From Limnomonas spitsbergensis (taxonomy: Eukaryota > Chlorophyta > Chlorophyceae > Chlamydomonadales), in NCBI GenBank assembly GCA_037349105.1, contig JAYJMM010000119.1, positions 1,995,001 to 2,059,000 on the forward strand: a DNA stretch of 64,000 bases. The letters are read 5' to 3'. The notes under the pieces were generated by a model, which saw only the letters and a list, made by a program, of their open reading frames with translations, searched no databases and was not told the DNA's origin. Within the stretch, counting starts at the first letter, position 1, and every line of letters begins with the position of its first letter. Below, one piece after another: positions 55,303 to 64,000 of the stretch. The position numbers were made by a program, and so were the translations under genes.

Positions 55303-56211
55303 CTATGCGGTGCGTGCCTCATGTACCAACTCCATGTTGCGCACACGCCATCGCTTGCTCCGGTTCGCCTTGGAGTAGTTTGGGCAGCAACCAACCAGTG
55401 CTCGTTCGCCACACGCACAACACATGTGGTCTTGAACTACCTCGTAGCCCAACTTCAGGAACGGTCCGACCTCCTTGGTGCTCAGCTTCCATGCCACCCC
55501 GGGATGCTTGTACCGCACGTAAGCATCAAACGCGCTCTCGAGTGCGGGCCATTCTGTCATTGTGCCAGGGATCTGTCGCACATAGTGTTTGGTATTGAGG
55601 CTGTTGCTGTCGTCCGGGCCAGCAACGAGGAACTGATAAACTAGGTTCCCCTCGGCCATCGCGTCCTCTTGTGCATCCCTGAGGACTGCCGGGCACGCCG
55701 ACCAAAACGATCCGTTGCCGACGGCGGCGATCATGCGCTCATACGCGCCAGGCAGCGTGCGACCACGTTGGGCAGCTCCACCTTGCGTATGCAGTCTTCC
55801 AATACTTCCAAGCTCGCGTCCGCGGTCGCTGCATCAATGGGTCGGCCCGGCATTGTCCGAGTAATCAAACATCTTGTTTGACGCCGCGATGAGGGGCGCC
55901 CGCCACACCTCTGTGAATGCCATTCCATGCTTGACCGAGATCTGTACCCGTTCACCACTGACCATCTTCTGGAACATCTCTTGTGGAAGGATGCGGCTGA
56001 TGCGGTCGGGTGCATCAGTGATGAACACCGCTTCTTTTCCAATCTTGTCTTGAAAACTGAACGTGCTCTCGTTGCTGCCATCCACCTCGGCGATCTCGTC
56101 CTCTGAGAACATGGCCCCCGCCACTTTCAACACGGTAGACTTCCCGGTGCCACCCTCGCCCAAGAGCAACGGCATGACTTGCCAGTTGTCTCTCTCACGG
56201 ACGCGGTACAA
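55303..56211 (-). pseudogene. Second SF3 (D5-like) helicase, frame-broken, N-terminus missing
   Basis: 56211-55834 encodes the helicase core: Walker A GEGGTGKST (K24 of this frame), SFQDKIGKEAVFITDAPDR and motif C-like APLIAASNKMFDYSDNAG. The frame then stops. A shifted frame carries ADASLEVLEDCIRKVELPN, and at 55734 the original frame resumes with MIAAVGNGSFW and a C-terminal zinc-like segment (CCACGERALVGCCPNY) typical of the viral helicase C-domain. The loop after DNAG, where family members usually have an Arg finger (S-R-R), seems to be missing. There is no ATG at the 5' end (first usable codon TTG at 56211) and no primase domain upstream. It is probably an inactive remnant of a virus-like replication helicase, different from the one at 51463-52776. 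Confidence 0.6.
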
Positions 56212-56249
56212 CGGGGATGTGGTGGCGTGCTTCTCCGCCTCAGCCTCTC

Positions 56250-56350
56250 CGTGCTTTCCGCTGCCCGTCGGGCTTTGCCACGCATCCTCTCGGGCGTCGG
56301 GCTTTTTCCACGCATCCTCTCGGGCGTCGGGCTTTCCACGGCTCCTAGGA
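56250..56350 (-). repeat. ~29-bp repeat, three copies, at the right side of the element
   Basis: CGTCGGGCTTT(N)CCACGCATCCTCTCGGG occurs three times just upstream of the SF3 remnant. Past this point composition drops to AT-richer DNA, so it may mark the element's right edge. Confidence 0.7.
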
Positions 56351-56699
56351 GGCGTCCAATGCGTCCACGGCGTTTACCACTTTTTCTGCACCAATGCATC
56401 GATCGCGGCCCCACCTTGTTGCTCGTGAGCGTCGCTATACTCTTCTGTGTGAGGATGCATGTGCCCGCCATCCATGACACATGCACGACGGAGATAGCAA
56501 TTGGGGAGGTCAGGGGGGAGTCCAGAGAGATGGGTTCTCTCGATGCAACGTCGGATGTTTGCATTTCATCACGCACGCATACTGCAAAACAGTCATGCGG
56601 CATCTCATCAACGCCTGGGGAGTTTCGCAGTCGTGGGGAGTGGTTGGAGGAGGTCGGCAACATCTTGCATGCAAGACTCGGGGGGCACCTCCGTCGGTA

Positions 56700-57190
56700 A
56701 CTTTCGTCCGTTTGAAAGTCGCTTGAATAAAAAACGACCGCGTTTGAACGGGCCGCTTGATTCAAACTCAAGCATAATCGGAGATCGTCCATATTCAAGC
56801 ATGTTTGAGCACCACTTGAATCAACCGTCGATCAATCATTACATCTGCAATTCAAGCATGCTTGAATCAAACTGAGTCTAAAGCGGCCACTTGCTTGAAT
56901 CGAGTGGGGTTGAAAAGGGTCTGAATCAAGTACTAATCAAACAGTAAAAAAATAATCAATCGTGTTTGAATCAAACTCAGTCTCAAGCGGACCTTTATCT
57001 GAATCATGTGTTGTTTATAACATTCTGAATCAAGTATACTGGTCAAACAGAAAACCATATTTCAAGCATGTCTGAATCAAACCCAGTCTCAATCGCTACA
57101 TGTCTGAATTAAAGGGGGCCAATTGTCGCATGAATCAACTACTTGACCTCTGTTGGTGAAACAGTAATAACATGTTTCAAACACTATATG
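56700..57190. repeat. AT-rich degenerate repeat (CTTGAATCAAAC words)
   Basis: Repeated TTGAATCAAACTCAGTCTCA and TCTGAATCAAGTA words every 60-80 bp. Nothing coding. Confidence 0.6.
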
Positions 57191-57223
57191 AAACGTTCCC
57201 TTGTTGCCTGCATTTCAAGGTTG

Positions 57224-59275
57224 CTACTTCGACTTGCAAGTAATGCGGAGGCCCGCGATCTTGTCCCATCCGTGAGCGAAGCCAAGCCTCTCTACCTCTA
57301 CCGCCTCTGCTAGGATGAGCGCGAGGTGCCCATCTCCCTTTGCAGTCGCCGACACTCCAGCCAACTCCCTCAGCCGGTTCTTAATCTATAGCACATGAAT
57401 GCGAAATCATATTATCAGAGAGGTGAATGAGTCATGCACTATTGAAAGTAGTATACTCTGGGTATCTTTAAGATGAGTGGAAGTAAGGACAGTCATGTGT
57501 CCCTCTAGTAAATGTTATGATGCAAAAATAGCAGCATTTGTAGTCAATGAACCTTGAATCTAGAGGACATGCCAAGATCTGAAATTGAAATTACCTTGAA
57601 ACTGAAGAAAGCGAGCCATTGGATGGTCACTGCGGGAGTATTAACCGGTGTGCGCGCGCACGTGAGCACGGCCCTCTTATCCATGCCGATGGCAATGGCT
57701 GACACGAATGCGCGGGCGTCAAAAGGCTGAGAGTTGCTGCGGTATACCATGTTGCAAGCCAGAAATTAATCAGCAATTAATGATACATTGATAACAAAAA
57801 TTAGTAAACCATCTACTTCAAAGAGAGTTACTCTGGTGGCTCTAAGTCTGACATGCACATAGTCTACAAGCACGTCTGAAATGCATATCTATCACTCACC
57901 GCGCGCGTAGAGATCTGCCCAACTTGATTGGAAAACTTGTTCTGCCAGACCGCTCTCCCACCCTGACAGCCAGGAAATAGGCCACCGTTGTTGACCACCT
58001 TGTAGAAACAGAACTAGTTCCAGTGGGCACGGTTGGTGGCAAACCCAGGGTCGAACTGCTGCTGGAACTCCTGGATGGGTTCGTAGCTGAGAAGGTATGT
58101 CTCAGCCTCATTCCCTGTCAGCAAGAACTTGGAGTCTTTTTTTGTCCGGGACAATAGACAGCTCACTGCCTTCCCAATAAGGTCCTGCATGATGTAAATA
58201 CAAGTACAGAATTAGGTGGCCATCGCTTATTCATTTATGTGCCGCGAACTGTAGGACAAAAAGCCAAGTTACATCTCCCGGCCGGCCCTACTAGGTAGTA
58301 CTACCCACCCTGGCCAATCTTACGCGCTCATCTTATTCAACTAGTACCACTGATGCATTATAAGCCTCAAACCTGGGAGGCGACAATATAACATGGTAAC
58401 CTCACCAACAGCATCTTGTTGGCGCGCATGCATGCGTTGGCATGGCCACCACTGCGAAGTCATGCTCCACTTTCTGTCAGGTCCACATGGCTGATGTCCG
58501 CCTGTCTTCCGGGCTGAATCAACTTCTCCGGCTGCGAGGAGGAAATTTTCTCATTCAGGGCGGTTGACAATCAGGTAGTGGCAGATGTGATTCCTTACCT
58601 CGACCCGGAGCATGCCCAGCTTGACCTCTTCCGCTTTCGCGAGGAGGGCTAAGTAACTCGTTGCCACTAGCGGGTCGAGACCCGCGATGACGGCCATGAA
58701 ATCGGGTGTCATAAATGTCTCAAGCCCCTGTCCCGCGGACGAAACGCGGGAGTTTCGCGTTGTTTCATGTGACGAACCCTTGCCAATACTGGGCGGATCG
58801 GGGAGATCATCAGTCGCAGTGCCTTCTTCCTCCACCCAGCCGTCGTACCGAGGGGAATGATCCAGGAGATCGGTGTCCGAAGGCTCATTGCCTGGATGCA
58901 AAAAAAACAGAACAATGAGGACATGCAACGATTTCGCAGATTATGCAAGGGCCGTTGCGTCCTGTGTCCTATACGATGAAGATCTTACCGCTCTGAACAG
59001 AATGCCCTCCAGGTTTGCGCGCGATAGGCTGAGGGGTGTATGTCGTCTGACAGAGGAGCCGTGGAGGGGGCCGCGCCGTTGTCTGCACGGAACACACTAC
59101 TTTAGGTATCTTCATTTCGGTAAATTAAAATGCAGCAAGCTCGTTCACCATTGACTGCCTCTCCCTCTGTATCGACCGCGATAATTGCCCTCTTTTTGCC
59201 TATGCAAGTTGTTTTAGCAACTCTATAGAGAGACTTTCCAGCAACAACTCTAACACTAGATGGACGACCAGACAT
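57224..59275 (-). pseudogene. Spliced host-like gene with two in-frame stops
   Basis: Exons with good GT/AG borders: 58599-58891 (LDHSPRYDGWVEEEGTATDD ... AKAEEVKLGMLRVE), 58406-58531, 57900-58184 (DLIGKAVSCLLSRTKKDSKF ... KFSNQVGQISTRA), 57595-57736 (FDARAFVSAIAIGMDKRAVL) and 57224-57385 (HLALILAEAVEVERLGFAHG ... CKSK, stop TAG). A possible first exon starts at the ATG at 59275 (MSGRPSSVRVVAGKSLYRVA), with another near 58988-59090. Exon 58406-58531 has TGA at 58460-58462 and exon 57900-58184 has TAG at 58014-58016, while phases across these exons remain consistent. The function is unknown; no domain is recognised. Confidence 0.45.
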
Positions 59276-59299
59276 GGTAAACAAAGGCTGATATTGTCG

Positions 59300-60280
59300 G
59301 CGGATGCGCAAGTGTCACCTTTCAATTTGAAACAACGAACTTGGAGAGTTTTGAGGGTTTGGGGTGTTCACGGAGGGCCCCTGCCGCAACACATCTGCCA
59401 CACAAGTCACACATCTCGCAACGGGACATTGTCCACTCACGAGATGTATGAAGCAAGTGTGGCAGAACAAGGCAGTTGACGCTAACGGGTCCGCTTGCGC
59501 TCGTCAACGCCCCCCCTTATAACACACTCAAGCGTTTGTTCTATTTCAGTACGGTCACTCTGATGACAAGTCAGGACATTGCCTCTTCCTCAGAACATGA
59601 CTCTCCAAGCCTTCTAAGCAGCAGCAAGGTCACTAAGCTGCAGCGACGGAAGCCTACTAGCATGTGTATAGGAGCGAGAGTTATCCGGCAGCTCGGAATT
59701 TGGCCGCCCTAAGCAAACGGGCAGCAGCTGCGACAAGAGTAGAGGAGGCAGCACCAGAAATAGGCAGTAGTACACCCCTCAGTGTGGGGTCAGCGCTCTG
59801 GGACTCGCATTTCAGCAAGCATGTCTTGCATGGGCATCGCCTGACCCATATACCGTATACACTGATACGCACAAGGCCCAAGCGCAACGTCCCGCCGGCA
59901 TGCACAACGCCCTTCTTGCATGAGCATATCCCTCGAGTATGAACAGTGCCCCACACATATAATAGCATTTCCTGGTATGCCTATTGCCGGCCTGTTTGCA
60001 ATGCCCTACTTGAATCCTTAGCACCCCATAACCTCGTGTGCATGCACAGCGCTTGCCCGATGGGCAGTGCCACCCATATGCACAACAACACTCGCATTTA
60101 TATGTCTTGCGGATTGGTTCAGTTCCCCACCCACAGGCATAGCGCCCACCCACATCATTTATTGTGCACAGCACCCGCCCGTATTACCATGGTATAGTGC
60201 CCACCCGCATGCACGGCACCTACCTCTATGGAATATGCCCTGCCAGTGGGTGCAGCGCTTCACCAGCATACCGCCCGTAT
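59300..60280. other. Intergenic DNA, no confident gene
   Basis: A short plus-strand frame (59476-59712) with a Ser-rich stretch is the only open segment of note. The right part (59830-60280) already contains loose GCATGCACA/GTGCCCACCC words leading into the next satellite. Confidence 0.3.
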
Positions 60281-60284
60281 GACA

Positions 60285-61325
60285 TGTACCCTACCAGTGG
60301 GTGCAGCGCAACTGCCTGGATTTCCTGGCCCTACCAGTGCGTGAAGCGCAACTGCCTGCATGTCCTGTGCCCTACCAGTGGGTGCAGCGCAACTGCCTGC
60401 ATTTCCTGTGCCCTACCGGTGGGTGCAGCGCAACCGCCTGCATTTCCTGTGCCCTTCGGGGGGTGTAGCGCAACCGCCTGCATTTCCTGTACCATACCAC
60501 TGGGTGCAGCGCAACTGCCTGCATTTCCTGTGCCCTACCGGTGGGTGCAGCGCAACCGCCTGCATTTCCTGTGCCCCACTGGTGGGTGCAGCGCCACCGC
60601 CTGCATTTCCTGTGCCCCACCGGTGGGTGATGCGCAACCGCCTGCATTTCCTGTGCCCCACCGGTGGGTGCAGCGCAACCGTCTGCATTTACTATTCGCT
60701 ACCGGTGGGTGCTGCGCAACCGCCTGCATTTCCTGTGCCCTACAAGTGTGTGCAGCGCAACTGCCTGCATTTCTGTGCCCTACTGGTGGTGCAGCGCCGC
60801 AACCGCCTGCATTTCCAGTGCCCCAATGGTGGGTGCAGCGCAACCGCCTGCACTTCCTGTGCCCTACCAGTGGGTGCAGCGCAACCGCCTGCATTTGCTG
60901 TGCCCTACCGGTGGGTGTAGCGCAACTGCCTGCATTTCCTGTGCCCTGCCGGTGGGTGCAGCGCAACCGTCTGCATTTCCTATTTGCTACCGGTGGGTGT
61001 AGCGCAACCGCCTGCATTTCCTGTGCCCTACCAGTGGGTGCAGCGCAACCGCCCGTATGGATTGTGTCCTACCGGTGGGTGCAGCGCAACCGTCTGTATG
61101 GACCGTCACTGGTGGGTGCAGTGCAACCGCCTGTATCGACCCTGCCCTACCGCCGGGTGCAGCGCAACCACCTGTATCGACTGTGCCCTACTGGTTTGGT
61201 GCAGCGTTACTATCCATATGGACTGTGCCCTACCGGTGGGTGCAGTGCTACCGTCCGTATGGACTGTACCTAACTGAAGGTTATAGCGCTCCAATCATAT
61301 CAACTGCACCCTACCGGTGGGTTAT
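60285..61325 (+). repeat. 41-bp satellite, ~25 copies
   Basis: The unit is CCCTACCGGTGGGTGCAGCG plus CAACCGCCTGCATTTCCTGTG. Copies to the right become GTATGGACTGT variants. Because 41 mod 3 is 2, one 369-codon plus-strand frame stays open through the array; it is not a gene. Confidence 0.95.
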
Positions 61326-61329
61326 CAAT

Positions 61330-62340
61330 TTACTCAAGAGATGTTTGGGTTGAACAGCCAAGAACTCAGCGGCATGGTGCACACTAGCTAGGTCTACTGG
61401 GTAGCAAGCCTACTGCGGGCACATGAAGTGAAGGAATAGAGAGGGAGCACTGCCCGTAGTACGTTGCGGTGAAGCGGTCTGCCTATGTGTTCGTAATTTG
61501 CTCAGGTTCATGGGGCTGAAAAGCCAAGGACACTGCAGCATGGTGCCCACTAGCTAGGGCCAGTGGGCAGAAGGTCTAGACAGTTGTGAAAGGATAGAAA
61601 GGGAGCGCTGACAACGCTCACCTTTCCTAAAGCAATCTTAAATGTCATGCGGATGAGCTTCACATGATTTACTTCCCGCTCTACACAGACCTTCGATTTC
61701 AATTTAACCTTACTTTCCATAATGACCTAGAGGATGAGGATGAGGCCATGAAACGGTACGCAAATGGAAGATGGGGCAAACTAAATGCAGAGGTTTTTGC
61801 ATCTATGTTATGGAAGAAATTTGGTTCTCTTTCAGTGGATGAAAAGAGAGAATCATCTCAAAACTTTGCCAAATCCCCCTTCTCCCCCCTAATTCTCTAG
61901 GTGGTTATCAACCGAACTCTATTGCACCCACGTCAAGTTTTATGACTGGGGCTTATCTTCTGCACTATGGGGTTCATTCCCACGCCACTGTCGTGGTTGT
62001 GTGCTAGTTGCTTGCCCAAGCGGGTCACTGGTTTTCGCTTTATGTCCTAGTGTATCAAGTGCATGTACCGGTTTTCGGGCACATGTCCCATGCATCAAAT
62101 GTGATGCTCTGATGGATTGTACTAATTGTACAACTTCACAAAAAACTTCACAGACCGGTCAGATGCAAGAACGGTGCTTAAATATACTAGTTTAACATAA
62201 ATAGAGCAGTCAGGCGCCAGTGCGGTACTGCGGTGATTAAAAAAACTAGCACTGGTACGTAAGCTAGAAAGCGGGCAGGCCAAAGAGCAGTGCTCAGAAA
62301 ACACACCAGTCCAGAGCAACGGAGAATTTAGGTGCAACGT
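61330..62340. other. Intergenic DNA, short direct repeats
   Basis: Two related segments (AACAGCCAAGAACTCAGCGG ... GGTGCACACTAGCTAGG at 61352 and AAAAGCCAAGGACACTGCAG ... GGTGCCCACTAGCTAGG at 61516) form a direct repeat of about 160 bp. A plus-strand frame at 61664-61900 (DEDEAMKRYANGRWGKLNAE) is a possible exon without further support. Confidence 0.3.
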
Positions 62341-62479
62341 AGCGGTCAGGGGCAAGAGTGGAAGCGCCCGAGAGCAGCGCACGAGTCAGTAGATACAAAA
62401 GATTGTATCATTGTACAATTAATCCTGGTATGATTAAAAATCAGTGAAGGGGCACTGCTGTCAATCAGAGACTCACTCA

Positions 62480-62760
62480 AACACAAGGTCATTGACAGTA
62501 CCAACCTCGATTTCCAGCCCCTCTCGCAAGGCTCTAGCATGGCCCATACCGGTATCCATGGGTTGATCAGGAACCTGGAGGCCTCTTCCTTAAAAAAGTC
62601 GGGCACCGCGTAGAGCATGCGGTGGATAGGCTTTTGGAAGTCAATGATATCGTACCAAGCCGCTCCAGTCGGCCGCCCCTTTGCCCATTCAAAGCTGATG
62701 CATCCCTTGCTCTCCAGAAAGCTCATGCCAGCCTTGAGTTGCGTCAGTGTACCACCGGAT
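62480..62760 (-). CDS. Possible exon, unknown protein
   Basis: The minus-strand frame includes LTQLKAGMSFLESKGCISFE and AAWYDIIDFQKPIHRMLYAV, with good amino-acid composition. It ends near GTACCAACC or runs on to a stop at 62346. An in-frame donor could be CCG|GTATGG near 62550. The family is not recognised, and no partner exon was found inside the window. Confidence 0.3.
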
Positions 62761-62819
62761 GAAAACTAGATGTTCACTTCAAGCTCGGGGAACCGAGTTA
62801 CTCCCTGCCCAGATTATGG

Positions 62820-63560
62820 GTCGAAAGCACGGGCAGGGGACAGGAAGAGGGACAGGGGACAGGTGCATGACAGATTGACAGGGGACAGGGACATGGACAG
62901 GGGACATGAGCAGGGACAGAGGGCATGGGCAGGGATAGGGGACATGAGCAGGGACAGGGGCATGGACAAGAGCAGGGGACAGGGGACAGGAGCAGGGGAC
63001 AGAAGCAAGGGACAGAAGCAGAGGACAGAAGCAGGGGCAGGGAACAGGAGCAGGGGACAGGAGCAGGGGACAGGAGCAGGGATAGGAGCAGGGATAGGAG
63101 CAGGGACAGGGGACAGAAGCTGGGACAGGGGACAGGAGCAGAGACAGGGGGCAGGAGCAGGGGCATGCTACAGGAGCAGAGACAGGGGGCAGGAGCTGGG
63201 ACAGGGGGCAGGAGCAGGGACAGGGGGCAGGAGCATGGAAAGGGGGCAGGAGCAGGGACATGGGACAGGAGCAGAGACAGGGGGCAGGAGCATGGGCAGG
63301 GACATGAGCAGGGACAGGGGGCATGAGCAGGGACATGGGGCATGAGCAGGGACATGGGGCATGAGCAGGGACAGGGGGCAGGAGCAGGGACAAGGGAAAT
63401 GAGCAGGGACAGGGGACAGGAGCAGGGACAGGGGGCAGGAGCAAGGACAGGGGACAGGAGCAGGGACAGAGGACAGGAGCAGGGACAGGGGGGAGGAGCT
63501 GGGACTGAAGGCAGGAGCTGGGACAGGGGGCAGGAGCTGGGACAGGGGGAAGGAGCTACG
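62820..63560 (+). repeat. GGGACAGG(A)GCA minisatellite (~12-18 bp)
   Basis: Imperfect repeats of GGGACAGGAGCAGGGACAGG over 740 bp. The minus strand gives Pro-Cys-Ser-rich periodic peptides in all frames. No gene is called. Confidence 0.93.
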
Positions 63561-63569
63561 ACCGGTATC

Positions 63570-64000
63570 ATGCAACCAGGATAATGCACGTTCATGGTTG
63601 CGCATGCGGCCAGTAGCTGTACTGCAGTACTGGTACTGCGCCCCCATGATGGGGAGCATAAACGAGACCGGCCCATACTGCTAGTTGGTCGCCTTAGTAG
63701 CACGCACCTAAGCGCGGACCAGTGTAGCAGCGGCCGCTCACTGCTACCTGTTTCATGCAGCCAATATAATGCACGCTCATGGATGCGCATGTGGCCAACA
63801 CTTGAACCGTCGCGGCATTTTTTTGACAGAGAGCAGGACAAGACTGGCCAAAGGACGGTCGCCTAAGCAACACACACCTAAGCGCGGACCCGGATGGCAG
63901 GGGCCGCTCACTGCTACCAGTTACATGCAGCCTGTTTATTGCATGTTTATGGTTGCGCACGTGGACAACAGCTGGACCGGTCATGCACCTTCCTTTTAGG
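63570..64000 (+). repeat. ~165-bp repeat, three units, runs to the window end
   Basis: Each unit has CATGCAGCC(A)ATATAATGCA, CGTTCATGGNTGCGCATGTGG and CCTAAGCGCGGACC. Units begin near 63570, 63745 and 63915. The array probably continues beyond the window. Confidence 0.75.

Noticed and set aside
39982..56345. Complete Polinton or giant-virus insertion
   Set aside because: No capsid, packaging ATPase, protease or retroviral-type integrase was found on either strand, so it was described as a virus-like element without a capsid module.
57224..58891. Alternative genetic code (TAG/TGA read as sense)
   Set aside because: Riboflavin synthase ends at TAG, and the recombinase and the candidate gene at 37965 end at TGA with sensible C-termini. 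Two isolated internal stops fit decay better.
60164..61273. 369-codon plus-strand frame
   Set aside because: It is an open frame through a 41-bp satellite; the peptide cycles with the repeat.
62798..63841. 347-codon Pro/Cys-rich minus-strand frame
   Set aside because: It runs through the GGGACAGG minisatellite; all frames give the same low-complexity pattern.

Overview
The window looks like nuclear DNA of a green alga, most likely a chlorophycean (volvocalean) species. Supporting signs are spliceosomal introns with GTGAG/GTAAG donors and GCAG acceptors, a secreted protein with long proline-serine linkers of the hydroxyproline-rich wall-glycoprotein type, a plastid-type riboflavin synthase with an N-terminal transit-like extension, many interstitial TTTAGGG-like tracts, and a very high load of minisatellites. 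There is no bacterial-style operon, rRNA or tRNA.

Layout. 0.2-9.0 kb (minus strand): one modular, at least 12-exon gene for a secreted Pro-rich glycoprotein, running off the left edge. 9-13 kb: repeats and microsatellites. 13.3-17.9 kb (minus): a complete four-exon riboflavin synthase gene. 18.7-26.9 kb: mostly non-coding DNA with dispersed poly-G/poly-C repeats and weak or decayed ORFs. 27.4-38.0 kb (plus): exons of an unidentified gene separated by large satellite arrays (39, 24, 82 and 19 bp units). 38.3-40.0 kb: more minisatellites (26, 61 and 23 bp).

40.0-56.2 kb is the most interesting part. It is a run of virus- or transposon-like genes, all on the minus strand: a tyrosine recombinase; a split gene with a PWWP-like domain, coiled coil, zinc cluster and PD-(D/E)XK-like nuclease; a four-copy 403-bp array; an apparently intact 1148-residue PrimPol-type primase fused to a herpesvirus-origin-binding-protein-like SF2 helicase, carrying one 89-bp intron; an inverted copy of the 403-bp unit; a polymerase plus SF3 helicase of the kind found in Polinton-like viruses, split over three overlapping frames; and a second, broken SF3 helicase. 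No capsid, packaging ATPase or maturation protease gene is visible. I read it as one or two integrated, capsid-less (or capsid-deleted) replicating elements that carry several unrelated replication enzymes next to a site-specific recombinase.

57.2-59.3 kb (minus) holds a host-like spliced gene with two in-frame stops, probably a pseudogene. 60-64 kb is again dominated by satellites (41-bp, GGGACAGGAGCA-type, and a repeat of about 165 bp).

Two themes recur. Satellites grow inside introns, and in at least three genes the tandem or degenerate copies contain exon-intron junction sequence. A short dispersed repeat of about 150 bp occurs at least nine times in the first 15 kb. Identifications rest on motifs read by eye; no database search was possible.
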